Assembly: GCA_030435675.1 (NCBI GenBank)
Contig: CM059623.1
Span: 11,626,092 to 11,690,091 of the forward strand
Length of the DNA: 64,000 nucleotides
Reading direction: 5' to 3'
Origin: Steinernema hermaphroditum
Lineage: Eukaryota > Nematoda > Chromadorea > Rhabditida > Steinernematidae
Both the position numbers and the translations under genes were made by a program. Below the pieces are notes generated by a model. The model searched no databases. It had not been told where the DNA came from and worked only from the letters and a program-made list of their open reading frames with translations. Shown piece by piece: positions 22,960-33,599 of this stretch (positions are counted from its first letter, which is position 1; every line of letters starts with the position of its first letter).

Positions 22960-23053
22960 GATCGTCCGGATCTCAAAGGCAAACCGAAAACTCCTTTGGA
23001 TACTTCAGCAGAAAAACAACTTTTTTCGATCTGCCTCTGAGATCCAGACGATC
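22960..23053. repeat. Imperfect 22-bp inverted repeat, hairpin-forming
   Basis: GATCGTCCGGATCTCAAAGG and onward at 22960-22981 pairs with 23032-23053 at 20 of 22 positions across a 50-nt loop. It lies between two convergent genes. It may be a hairpin RNA, a MITE remnant or a 3'-end structure. Confidence 0.5.
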
Positions 23054-23248
23054 GTGTCACAGTGTTTCGCGCAACCCTCACCGAGATTCCCAGTTTCTCG
23101 CCGATTCTTCTCCGGGAAGTATTCCTGTTCTTTAGGGTATCGGCCCGGAGTTTCGCTATTTTTTCGCAGGTGTTTTTTTTTGATAAATTTTTGTGTTGTG
23201 TGTTATCAGTTATCAGTGTTATCAATTTATAATACAACGGGTACGGTT

Positions 23249-24277
23249 TCAAATGAAATAATAGTCCGAGTGCGTACTAACAGCAAAAAGTTCTTCTTTT
23301 GATATGTTGGCCGCGTTGATCGTTGGGAGACCAACAGCAACGATCAGGCAGTGTTGGCGGTGTTCTGGATGTTGAAGTCTGAAGAAACGTCTCAGCGGTC
23401 TCGGGTCCCTTTCAACGAACGTTGGCGCCTTTTCTAGTCTCCGTCCATCGGTGTCAATCCATCGGAAGCGTTCGTCCATGGTCCGCCATATTTCTTCGAA
23501 GGCGAACTTCTTTAGAAACAGCATATCCTTGCGATCGATGGATAATTTCTTGCGAGAAGGGACATTTCCCTGTAGATCCATCCATTTCGAGATGAAATCC
23601 GGCGGGTAACCGTCTATCCAGTGAGAATAGAAACAAATTTCGCTGTTGGGGCTGGAGAGAAAGTCGAATATCGCATCCAGCCAGTCATCGGGCCAATTTT
23701 GTGCGTTAGATAGCGATAAGACTTTAAGTGAAGGGCTTCTGAGAAGGTCTTGAAGCAGGCTGAAGTATTGGTTCGAGGCATCGACTTCACTGTTGAGGGC
23801 AGAAATGGAATGGCAAGCCAGAAGGTACTTCTTGTAAGTGTCGAAGTTGAGTACGTATGCGTCAGGAATAGGTGCAAGGGAGATATTGGAACAGGAAACG
23901 TTTTTATCTCGGGCATAGGCAAACGTTTTCATGGCCTTCTCGAAGAGCTCTTTGGGCACTACGTACCGACCTCGTTGCTCATCTTCCTCGTGTTGTGGAA
24001 AGTCTTCGAAAACGTGGACGACGAAGGACACTATTTGTTGGCGTTCCGAGAAGAAGAAGGGCAGTTCCATAAGTGAACATTGCCGTATGCCATCGTTTGA
24101 ATGCACGGCTATCAGCACAGAGAGCTGATCCGCGATGTGTGCCTGCACGTGGTACTTGTCTCTGCTGTTTGCTTGTTTAGCCAAACGGCCGATGGGACCG
24201 TCAAGTTCTTCGAAGCATGCGGTCCGTGGAAGTGTTCCAAAGAGTTGCTCGTAGAAAGTTGGTGGAATGTTATCCAT
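23249..24277 (-). CDS. Local ~340-residue nematode family, member 1
   Basis: Single-exon gene, 342 residues. The ATG at 24277-24275 follows a GTGTTCAG site by 4 nt, so trans-splicing at that site decides the start; an upstream in-frame ATG (24307) would be spliced off. Shared family motifs are: MD(N/D)(I/L)P-x-x-FY-E at the start; a GxIGRLA box near residue 30; a YxVxAxIxxxL strand; a central KYLLACHSIS; a tryptophan-bearing NWPDD; FISKWMDL followed by (M/V)PSRKK; and a C-terminal FFRLQHP followed by HCLIVAVG. The N-terminal pattern resembles short F-box-like segments of nematode F-box-associated families, but I see no clear F-box and assign no function. Paralogues are at 38053, 41337, 43379 (remnant) and 53491 (C-terminal part). 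Confidence 0.8.
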   Translation of the reverse strand: MDNIPPTFYEQLFGTLPRTACFEELDGPIGRLAKQANSRDKYHVQAHIADQLSVLIAVHSNDGIRQCSLMELPFFFSERQQIVSFVVHVFEDFPQHEEDEQRGRYVVPKELFEKAMKTFAYARDKNVSCSNISLAPIPDAYVLNFDTYKKYLLACHSISALNSEVDASNQYFSLLQDLLRSPSLKVLSLSNAQNWPDDWLDAIFDFLSSPNSEICFYSHWIDGYPPDFISKWMDLQGNVPSRKKLSIDRKDMLFLKKFAFEEIWRTMDERFRWIDTDGRRLEKAPTFVERDPRPLRRFFRLQHPEHRQHCLIVAVGLPTINAANISKEELFAVSTHSDYYFI

Positions 24278-24307
24278 GATCCTGAACACCTTGATCTTAC
24301 TACCCAA

Positions 24308-25245
24308 AAAGGAAATAGGTCTTCACGACAGCCAATGACTAAGCGCAACAGGTGGTGACAATGAATCTACATCGATCAATGCCTGACGAGTGGCGACGCC
24401 TGACGTATTTTGTGTGATGGAAAGACAAACAAATTGTGTTTTCGTTGCCCCGAGAAACACCAAACTACAAATGAAAATGGGGAATGGTGACCGGTCGCAT
24501 TTTGTCTGATAGACATTTCTGTCTTGTTCTGCAAGCTCCAATGGGTCAGAGGCTGAATGGCTGGTAGACGTTAGACGAAACAGAAAAGTGTGGTCTATTT
24601 ACGATTTCGCCTTATGAAAGACGCGACCACACGCGGCGAACGTGATTTGGCGTGCCAGGACAATACGACGAAAAGGGTACAAGTTTTTTGAATTCGACTG
24701 CCGAAATACAGGTGATCCTTTGGTCGGTTAAGTGCCGTTCTTCCACATAATCAAAACAGCGCAGCCAATGCGCAAGACGAAAGCGGTGATTTTGATCCGT
24801 TGGATTTTGATTTAACGTTCTGTGTGTCGAGAAAAGTTCGAAAAATTGTCCAAAAATGGCCCAAAAAGTCGCAATTTTCCGATTTCGCTCATTTTCGGCT
24901 CATTCGTTCTCAGCTGACATTCTCATGAATGTTTTGCCGTGGGAATCACGACGATCAAGCGAAGAATTAGAGGCCAAAACTGAAAAAAAAATCTCAAATC
25001 ACTGGATTTTGTCTAGAGCATATGCATATCGTTACTGTCTGCTCATTTTCCCCAGTTGCCCTTTTTGTGTCTCATTTTGTCATTGTCGTCTTGTAGACAA
25101 TGAAACCGGTCATTTCAATTGTCTGCGTCGTCTTGGGCGGTCGTGTATTTCGTTGAGAGTTCTCTGACTGAAACGGTGAGTGCTATGCTCCTTTGCCACT
25201 TGATCAATCACCATTTCAAGAAAGCACAACGCACAGAAGTCTAAG
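24308..25245. other. Noncoding interval between divergent genes
   Basis: It separates the minus-strand family gene from the plus-strand SH2 pseudokinase and should contain both promoters. A 103-codon open frame at 24856-25167 lacks domain signal and exon-like codon use. An acceptor-like TTTCAAG lies near 25220, upstream of the kinase ATG. Confidence 0.4.
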
Positions 25246-27713
25246 ATGCCCGCTGGAGAATTTGTTCCGGAGCCGATGGCGATGACCGTGTATCAGGCTC
25301 CGACAGGAGAAGGTGCGGCAGCACCTACCAATCGGGATCCGATCGAGCAACAAGATTTCTACCACGGGTAAATTCGGCCCTTTTTTAGCATCACGCTAAT
25401 ATTTTTAATTTAGATTTTTGCCTCGCGAAGACGTGTGTGCTATGCTCGTCAACAAGGGTGACTTCCTCGTTCGAACGACGGAAATGATGAAGAATGACAA
25501 ACCAAGACAGGTACTATCTATCATATCCGACTGTTCCTAAATCGATTCGTTTTCAGTATTGTCTATCCGTGTTTTGGGATGTTCGCCATCATTTGCTGTT
25601 GGGAAAGAACGCTAACGGTCGCTTCACCGTAGAGATCAACGTTCCCGGTGCTCCTGATTTCGTTACGGTCGGTGAACTGATAACTTACTACTCGGAGAAC
25701 ATGCGCGCCTTTTTCCCTCAACGGATTGTGCTGCTTCATCCCGTTTGCCGTCAGGAATGGGAACTTCTCCACGATCGGATTGAAACGCAGACGAAGCTCG
25801 GTGAAGGCTCTTTCAGCGTGGTGCACAGCGGACAGCTTCGTCTGAACAACTTGTATGTGGATGTTGCCATTCGTCAAGTGAGGTTAAGTTCACAGAGACG
25901 TTGATATACATGCTTCTTTTATTAAGATCAAAACTAACGTTCTGACGAAGGAGAAGATCGAGGAACTGATGGATGAAGCACGGTTAATGCGCGATCTTCG
26001 TCATCCGCATGTTGTCCGCTTGTATGGAGTTGCTGCCGAAATGGAGCCGCTGGTGATCATCACGGAACTTATGCCTGATGGTTCTCTCGATTCCTACCTT
26101 AAGTCCAAGACTTTGGCTATTACGGTGAATACGCGCGTCAACATGTGCCTTGATGCCTCGCTCGGGCTCGCATACATCCACCAAATTGGCCTCGTTCATC
26201 GGGGTATCTCGGCAAACAGCTGTTTATATGGCAATCGATCCCTCAAGATCAGCGGCTTCAGTTTTGCACGTAAATCCGGTATGGTAACGGAGTCACCGGA
26301 GAAGTTGTCCGCACGCTGGTTAGCACCAGAGGTCTTCACTACTCACCAGTTCCGACCCATTGCCGATGTTTGGGCACTCGGTGTGCTTATCTGGGAGGTA
26401 TTCACCAACGCGATCGAACCCTATCGAGACTTCAAAGAAGCGGAAATCAAAGAACAGGTTTGTGCTTATTACCGTATGCGGCTAATGGTTGTTGTTGTAC
26501 TTCAGGTGACTGTGCGAAATTTCCGCCTTTCCTTCCCCGAATGGGCACCCAAGGGACTCGTGAGCCTGGTCCAAGAGAAGATGTGGGCCGCCGATCCAAA
26601 CAATCGCATGACGAGCAAACTTATAGCCGGAGAAATGGAAAAGTTGTGCACAACTCGGTAGGTTTGCAATTACAGAAAAACGTTTACTGTCGTTTACTTC
26701 TTTAGTACAACTGCTATACAACCTGCCCCAAAACCAGTTGCGACTAGATCTGCTCAAAAAACGAAGATGGGTGGCTTGCCTAACAACATGTAAGAACCAT
26801 CGAAACAGTGGTTGCTAACAGCGAAACATATCTACGTGTTTAGGGTTTCTACGTATGTAATGAATCCTATGGGAACTCCTCTATCCGTGTATAGTGAGGA
26901 CTTTGTGGATGCCGGAAAACCGGTAAATATCGGAAATGAAAACATTACCCAGGAAGTCGCAGATCCGAACGAAGAACATGTGGAAATGAAGAACACGCCT
27001 GTGAATCGGTAAGAAACATCGTACCAGAGATCGAGGCAATTGATTTATTTAGTCGTCGTGCATTTGGTGCGAAAAAAGTTGCGCCGACCCAAGAGTACCC
27101 AGACGAAATGCCCGACGATCCAGTCCCTGTACAGCAGGGCGCTCCAAAGAAGCAGGCTTCGAAGACCGGGGTACCACAAAAACGAGCGAACGGAAAAGAC
27201 CTCGGGGAGTCACCAAAGAAGAAAGCGAAAGTAGTGAAAGGGAAGAGCAGCGAAGCTCCCGTTCTCGGTGGAAGCAAAGAAGTGCTGAAGGGAAAAAGCA
27301 AAGAGCCTGTCTCCACTGGTGGCAGGGCCGCATCCAAAAGCGGTGGAAGCAAAGAAGCGCTAAAGGGGAAGAACAAAGGGGCAGCAACGCCTAAGGGAAA
27401 AAGCAAGGAAGCACTATCTGCTGGAAGTAAGGAAGCTGTTCCTGCCAAAAGCAAGGAAGCATTGTCTGCTGGAAGTAAGGGAGCTGTTCCCGCCAAAAGC
27501 AAGGAAGCGCTGTCTGCTGTAAGTAAGGAAGCTGTTCCCGCCAAAGGCAAGGGAGCATCGAAGGGCAAAGAAGGTGTAAACGCCAAGGCCAAGGAACCTC
27601 CGAAGAAGGGCGATGCAAAGGCTGACCCGGTAAGAGCCATTTATCTTTCCTGTTGATTTAAAAAATCTTGTCTTCAGAAATCGAAGGACTCGAAGAAGAA
27701 GGCTAATAAGTAG
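25246..27713 (+). CDS. Fer-like SH2 domain pseudokinase with lysine-rich tail
   Basis: Nine exons (25246-25367, 25414-25510, 25557-25877, 25927-26457, 26506-26657, 26706-26789, 26844-27008, 27053-27629, 27678-27713) give 694 residues. The SH2 domain starts at DFYHGFLPREDV (about residue 37), has the phosphotyrosine-binding DFLVRTTE and ends near IVLLHPV. The kinase-like domain keeps the glycine loop (LGEGSFSVVHSG), helix-C glutamate (ELMDEARLM) and WLAPEVF. It has VAIR instead of VAIK, HRGISANSCL instead of HRDLAARNCL, and ISGFSFAR instead of ISDFGLSR. ATP coordination and catalysis should therefore fail. The order matches the expanded nematode Fer-like kinases. A ~250-residue tail has repeated SKEAL-SAGSKEAVPAK units. 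The protein probably acts as a phosphotyrosine-binding scaffold in the cytoplasm; partner unknown. Confidence 0.88.
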
Positions 27714-27784
27714 TAGATAAATATATTCTTGACAATTTGTAAATCTGAGTATTCTATGTATTTGTATATATGCGGGGAACGTAT

Positions 27785-27790
27785 AATAAA
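27785..27790 (+). terminator. Poly(A) signal of the SH2 pseudokinase gene
   Basis: AATAAA 72 nt after the stop at 27713. Confidence 0.55.
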
Positions 27791-28039
27791 GTCTGCCATC
27801 TTATCTGGATCCACTTTACGTGTGCTTTCACGGTTTTTGCTATACCTGTCGCAAATCTGTCTCGAGGGTTGTCTCCTTCGCCCTCGTCATTTGGTCCCCT
27901 CACACTGACGAGAGCGGTCCATCGATGTGGTCGGTCGCTTTTGTCTGCTCGGTTGTTTTACTGAAAGTGCGCTCTTCTTCTTCTTGATCTTCCGCTCATT
28001 GCCGTGTTTCAGGCCGTTAGTGCTTCTTCGCAGGATGAC

Positions 28040-29214
28040 ATGTACACGTCGTATCCACGCTTCAAGTGTCCCTTCACTATGAACGGAACGCTCTCCACGC
28101 ATCCGTCGACAACTGACGATGCCCTGCTACCGGTTCTCATCTTCATCGACGACCATCGACTTCCTGTGCTGAAGGTGAGCTGCTACAGCTTGTTCATTTG
28201 CGAATTGAACATTTCAGCGGGAGGCAATACGATACACTGTCGACAGCGTGATTTGCCTTTTCTCGCAACGCGTTTATGGGTTCACGCTGAAAGTGATCAA
28301 GATTGAGAAAAATGGACAGAGTCGGATTGCTGAAATTCGTTCTAATCGCATGCGAGATGTCTTTCCTACACTGTATCAATGGAGAATGGAGGCTGAAATC
28401 GCAGGTAAGTGTGGATGTTTGGTGGTTTGCATATAGCTCGTGATTTTCTTTCAGATCAAGGGTTTAAGATCAAAAATGAGTCCTTGAGCTGTGCCGAACA
28501 GATCAGTGCTGTGTTAGAAGCGTTTAAAAACAGCGATGATCATAGTTCTTGGTTCAACCACAGCCTGTCAGCGAAACTGCTTCTTCTCTTCGACGAGAGT
28601 GGTAACGAATGTGCTATTGATCATTCCTTATACCGACTGGCATGGTTCCCTGAAGTCATGGATGTTAAGCATGCTCGCTGGGATAAACTCTTTGAATTGA
28701 GTAAGTAAATCATAAGGGCTGGTTTTATTTCGAGTATTCAGATTTACAGCAGACGAACAAAATTGTAAGGACGCTCTACATTCATTACAAGAATAGGCAA
28801 CTAGCGCTAGATTCGTTGGAGAATATCGGGCGCATCAAGCGTGTGACCCTGAAAGAGTTCCATAAGAACGAGTATAGAGAACAAAACGCTCTCGAAAACG
28901 CACAGTAAGCTATTACCGCATGTACCGCATGTACCGTGCGACCATTGAACTACTTTAGACTGCTGGCTGCTGCAACGATCACTAATGGAATGTGCCTGAT
29001 CTTCTCCATGATGTTTACACTTCTCACCAAATGTTTCATATGCGGAATGGGTTGTGCGCAGTCCGAACGTTTAGCTGCAGGTTGCTAGCGCACTTCTTTT
29101 AAATCATAACAAAAGTTTTTAGATCATTTGGAACGACACCATCGTCTCGGAATTGAAGTTGACGGTCAGTTCCGCCCTATAGTACCTGGAGCACCTTTCC
29201 CAGAAGGACTATAA
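28040..29214 (+). CDS. Unrecognised protein with one C-terminal transmembrane segment
   Basis: Six exons (28040-28174, 28218-28404, 28455-28700, 28742-28904, 28959-29080, 29123-29214) give 314 residues from the ATG at 28040. A GTGTTTCAG acceptor ends at about 28014, so this could be an SL-spliced start or an internal exon of a longer protein; no upstream exon is evident. The lumenal or extracellular part has a beta-rich LLPVLIFIDDHRLPVLK and a Cys-containing IKNESLSCAEQISAV with an N-glycosylation sequon. Near the C-terminus, ATITNGMCLIFSMMFTLLTK is hydrophobic and is followed by the cysteine-rich CFICGMGC, which may be palmitoylated. The end, RPIVPGAPFPEGL, is proline-rich. I recognise no family. 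It starts ~330 nt after the pseudokinase stop on the same strand, so co-transcription is possible. Confidence 0.7.
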
Positions 29215-29464
29215 ACTGTATTTTCATAAAAATGAACGTGATACAGGTCAACTTTAGTTCTATGTCGATGATATGGTCTTCTATACGTTTGTCATCATTG
29301 ATTTATTCACGGTGTGGTAGAGCAGTTTTTTTTTATAGAGCAGTTTTTCCCATTCGGAGATGTTCTAAATTTACGGATTGGCCCCTCGCGTGCGGAGTGC
29401 TCGTAAAAGAAACAAAATTCCACATTTCTCTCTTCCTTCTTACGTTTTGTTGCCTCTCGCATCT

Positions 29465-30521
29465 ATGGCTCTAAAGTGGCACATATTCGATTTCCGGACG
29501 GAAAATCGGATTTACCTCGTTCTTGGATCTTTGGCGACGGCTGCCAACTTGTCAGTTGTTCTTCTCATTCTGGCAACTGAGGCCCTTCGACAAAGAAAGG
29601 AGTTCATCTTGATCATCGGATTCTGTCTTGTCGACGCCATCACTGGAATCGACTACGTGCTGATTAGTATCTACCGTAATTCGGTACTCACTGAAGGAAG
29701 AGGTGATCGGCCTTTTGGACGTTTGAGACATTTGGGGCAGATTTTAGAGAGTGAGCTGACGTCGCGCCTCTTCTGCAACGTCCAACCGTCGCAGATTCTT
29801 TCGCTGATCTGTGATCAGCTCTTGGTCGGCGTCGTCACAGTCAGTACCGTAGACCGCGTGGTGGCCGTCTTCAAGCCTGTCTTCTACTACAAACTTTCTG
29901 TGAAGTGCGCCTGGTTCATCATCGCTTTTTTATTTGTGCAAGCCGGCCTGGTTTACGTAATCGTCCATTTGGCCACTTTGGACGCGGTAACTCTCGACGT
30001 CCCCATCCTCTGTTATACTGCGCACAGCGCGGACGCCTACTTCTACGCCCTTATGAAGATGCTTCGGATTACTGTAGTCACCACGAGCCTTCTTCTCTAC
30101 ATTCCCATCATTGTAAAGCTGTACAAGGTAATTTCAATTTATATTCGCTCATAACGTACCGCCTTAAGTACACAAAAACGAATACAGTAGCCGCGAAAAC
30201 GCGTCTTAAAAAGATAAAGAAGATAACAGTTACGGTAGTTTTGGCCACTTCCACGGACATGGTATTTATCCTCATTCCGGACGTTCTTCTTGTGTCGAGT
30301 CTCTTCGGATTCAGAGACCATGCGGTAGTCCTGCTCCATCTCTCGAAGTGCATCCTCACCGTCGTCGTCTGTGTTTCACGGTAGGAAATGTTACGTGCAA
30401 ATAGAAAGCGACATGCAGTTTCAGCCACAAGGAAATCGGTGAAGCGTTGGTAAAACGTTGCAAGAAGATCGTTGGAAAAAAGGTGACGACGGCAAAAGTG
30501 CATTTGATAGCTACGTTTTGA
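29465..30521 (+). CDS. Seven-transmembrane serpentine receptor (srsx/rhodopsin-like)
   Basis: Three exons (29465-30127, 30169-30380, 30425-30521) give 323 residues, normal for a nematode chemoreceptor. TM1 is YLVLGSLATAANLSVVLLIL and TM2 contains FCLVDAITGIDYVL. TM3 ends in TVDRVVAVFKP, a DRY-like motif followed by F-K-P-V-F-Y-Y as in srsx and rhodopsin-like receptors. TM4 is AWFIIAFLFVQAGLVYVIVH. TM5 lies in TTSLLLYIPIIV, and the third loop (KTRLKKIKK) is basic. TM6 is TVTVVLATSTDMVFILIPDV. TM7 (HLSKCILTVVVCVS) lacks NPxxY. Introns are 41 and 44 nt; the first acceptor (GCCTTAAG) is weaker than usual. Ligand and expression are unknown; a role in chemosensation or as a peptide receptor is inferred from the class. 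AATAAA occurs at 30669. Confidence 0.85.
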
Positions 30522-31374
30522 ATGGTGAAAAGATAGTACACATGCCACCTGTGATTTACAGGTGAGGATTAATGGCTGTGAGGCTGTGAATGGGGTTTGA
30601 ATTGTGTCGTTTCCTTTGGGCCGGGCACAGAATGCACACAGGCTGTCTTGCAAAGCACAGAGAGACAAAATAAAGAATACGCCGCTCCGTGCAACAACAC
30701 ATCTGACAATGATAACCGTTTCCGCTTCGTTTCGCTTCGCGCCACTACGCGGAAAAGCGCATTTCAGCTTCGCCTAAGCTCAACTGGCGAAGCTCCTAAC
30801 CCATCGCCTCCTCCTATCCCTACAATAGTTAACAGAGGTATCGCTTTATTTGTTCTAGGAGGCAACTATCTCACCGTGCTCACTATTTCTCTGCAAAACG
30901 ACTACTCTTCGAACAGAAAGCAAGATGACTGCCCTCTGCTTTCTCGGCGCCTACTGCGCTATCTACCGTACCCTTGTCCGGCCAGTCGCGTCGAGACCTA
31001 TTGCCAGTTGGAGCGACTGGCTCCGCTGAAATATCTATTTCCGATGTAATGAGACTAATCTAGACAAATCAGACATTCGTGTCAGGACCTGCATTCGGAC
31101 TAAATATACGGGTTCATTTTTTGCTTTTGCAAAACTGTCTGAGAACGACCGGTCTATGTCTGTATACGTCTATCATGCACCCGCATGCAGGATGCGATAA
31201 CCCAAGTCTAGACACTTTTGACTAAACATTCGCGTCAGGACCTGCCTTTGTTCGCTGTTGTTCTCAAAAGAAACGATTGTTTTATGTTAGACACACTTTA
31301 CTGGCGATAAAGCGCTGCAATATGTACAAACAGTCATCCGCTATAAACCTAATAAATTAAAGTCTTGATACTTA
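30522..31374. other. Noncoding interval between receptor and elongase genes
   Basis: Both 3' ends point here. Apart from the AATAAA at 30669 and the repeat copy described at 31066-31253, I see no gene. Confidence 0.4.
31066..31253. repeat. Degenerate dispersed repeat, copy 1
   Basis: The ~110-nt unit runs from GAACGACCGGTCTATG to GCGTCAGGACCTGC, with the tail of a preceding unit (CAGACATTCGTGTCAGGACC) at 31076-31095. It matches the copy at 32464-32630 at most positions. Confidence 0.55.
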
Positions 31375-33575
31375 TTACTTGTCCTTCTTCGCCAACTCCC
31401 TCTTCTTCGATGCTTTCCTCAAGTAGTTGTTGATAAAGAACTGAAGGAAGAGAAGAGCGAAGGTGGCGTAGATGATGAACGCCAAGTAGAGATTTCCCAT
31501 GCTTTGTTGGCAACTAAATACACTGTCGTCAAGAAATGTGAGATACAGTATACCTCATCTGATTGTCCACCTTGATCTTGTAGACGACAAAGGTGACGAG
31601 CACGCCGGCAAGCATCTGACCCAGCTGGATGCTGGTGACCGTCATGGAGATCCACTTGGACGGCTTCAGGCCACAGGCGGTCACCGCGTAGTAGGTGTAC
31701 ATGACGGAGTGGGCGAAGTAGTTCATGACGATGAAGACGCGACCGGGCGCCGTGTGTTCGGCGCCTGAGTGGACGGTATAGATGAGCACGGCGGCGTGGT
31801 GGTAGTAGTGGAGGAAAATGAGCGGCTTCTTTCGGAGCACGATGAACAGTGTGTCGCCCAACTCGATGATTTTCGAGATCGCGAAGAGGAGCGACCAGAA
31901 GGCGGCCACGCTGTTGGGGTGCACGGAGTAGCAGATGGCGCGGTAGAGGTTTTCGTGGAAGATGGAATACGCGAAGTCCTGAAACAAACGGACATAAGCT
32001 AGATGTGCAAAAAGAGTTGCTTTTTCATTTGGAGAGGGAAAACACCATGTGCATCATTGTCTAGGAGACAACTTGTTTTCCAGCATGCTTCTGCCCTTTT
32101 AAAGTCGTTTGAACCCGCCGTCTAGTCTGTTCTTTTTTGTCTCGTCTCGTTTCTGCAAAAGTCCACGTTTGTTCATTTAAAGCTTACGGGTATCGATGGC
32201 GCGGTCGACCACTCGGCCGGTAGCTAATTCAGCCGAATGATCTCCGATTGCGGGTCAGTGTAGACGACACACATAAACTGAACTAGTGCCAATGTCTATA
32301 TGACCATTGTACCAGTTCCTAACGTCCTTTTTCGGAATCAAAAAGTAAATCTTAGGTTGCTGTTTACAGGAAAACCAAAATAAAAAGGCGTTCATTGAAG
32401 AGAGAATGGAAAGGTGTTGTTTTAAACGTTTCAGAGGATCCCATTCACTTGTGTGAAACTTTCGAAGAACGACAGGTCTATGCCCTGTATATGTCTCTCA
32501 TTCAACCGCTTGCAGGGTACGATCACCCAAACCTAGACACTATTGACTAGACATCCGCGTCAGGACCTGCATTCGGACAATCGGCCGACCGGTCCATGCT
32601 CGTAAACGTCTTTAAATGACACGGCTGCGACTTTTGTAGAGCCTGGTAGACAGTAAAATGCCAGGATAATTGGCTGGACAAAGCGGACTTCATACGACTT
32701 TTACTAATGGCCTCGAATTTGCAAGGCGGGCACTATTTACGTCTTCAAATCAAGTTCTCATTTTCTGTCCATAAAGTGCTCCACCCCCAAAGTACAGATG
32801 GGTTCAGGTTGAAAAGATAAGTAGCTCAGAAGTATAATAACTTAATTTCCCACTTCCGACAAAGAACATTGAGCGCAATTTCCTTTCGGACCTTTGTCGC
32901 TTTCTTTCGAGGTTCATTCCAGGTCAACGAGGTGTAACGCGCTTTTGCAAAAAGATGATGAATGTATCGAAACGTTTCAATACGGACTCCGTTTGCATGT
33001 GAATGAAATCATTAATCACGATGATCGACGACTGATCGCCTCTGAATCAGCTGAGCACAAATCATGAATCGTCCTTGTGAAGAACCAGCATGTGATCATA
33101 GAAAATAGGTTTGAGGTTTCTGTGCCAACCAGGTTTCACAACGGTCTTTTTTGTGTCGTTTTTTAATACGGCAAGGATATCCCACCCACCGATCAGCCAT
33201 TAAAGAACTCCCATAACAACTCACCTCGGAGAACCTCACAAATCCGGCGATACTGAAAACGGCCAAGACGGCATTCCACAGAAAGAGAGGCTTCTGCAAT
33301 TGAAATGCGGGTCTATCCCTCATCCACCACTGGATCGCCTTGATGACACCAAAGTAGAGTGCTGAGATGGTGATCGTATGGTGCCAATTCCTCTGCAGGA
33401 AAAGTGTCAGTTCGATCGGGTCGTCGACGCGTTCAAACGGAAGAGCGTATCTGGAATCAGCTGATCAGTCAATACTGATTAGCGTCACCTACTTGTAAAC
33501 GTAGTCGTTGTGCAGCGATGCCGTCGAGTTGCCCTGGTAGATCTCGAATCGAGTCAGCTCGGCAAAATCGATCAT
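31375..33575 (-). CDS. ELO family very-long-chain fatty acid elongase
   Basis: Four exons (33575-33493, 33450-33225, 31978-31554, 31513-31375) give 290 residues. ELO enzymes catalyse the malonyl-CoA condensation step of fatty-acid elongation in the ER membrane. Diagnostic motifs are RNWHHTITISALYFG, KPLFLWN, SKIIELGDTLFIVLRKK and the histidine box LHYYHH, then MNYFAHSVMYTYYA and a basic C-terminus (RKASKKRELAKKDK) that can act as an ER-retention signal. Several hydrophobic helices are evident. The box HYYHH with two tyrosines resembles the ELO-3/6-type subgroup, but substrate length cannot be told. Intron 2 is 1,246 nt, far longer than the local norm, and carries a dispersed repeat. A second ATG five codons upstream (33590-33588) is in frame; I prefer 33575 because ATGCATGCAG could serve as acceptor just before it. 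Confidence 0.93.
32464..32630. repeat. Degenerate dispersed repeat, copy 2 (inside elongase intron 2)
   Basis: GAACGACAGGTCTATG to GCGTCAGGACCTGC matches the 31066-31253 copy. The start of a further unit (GACCGGTCCATGCTCG) follows, so it is tandem-like with a period of ~120-140 nt. Confidence 0.55.
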
Positions 33576-33599
33576 TGCGCCTGCATGCATAACACACTG

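Noticed and set aside
24856..25167. 103-codon plus-strand frame upstream of the SH2 pseudokinase
   Set aside because: Low GC3, no domain, no acceptor or signal peptide; more likely promoter DNA.
26945..27640. 231-codon minus-strand Leu/Ala/Ser/Phe-rich frame
   Set aside because: Antisense of the lysine-rich repeat tail of the SH2 pseudokinase.
30597..31049. 150-codon plus-strand frame after the serpentine receptor
   Set aside because: It overlaps the receptor's AATAAA region and lacks exon-like codon use or motifs.
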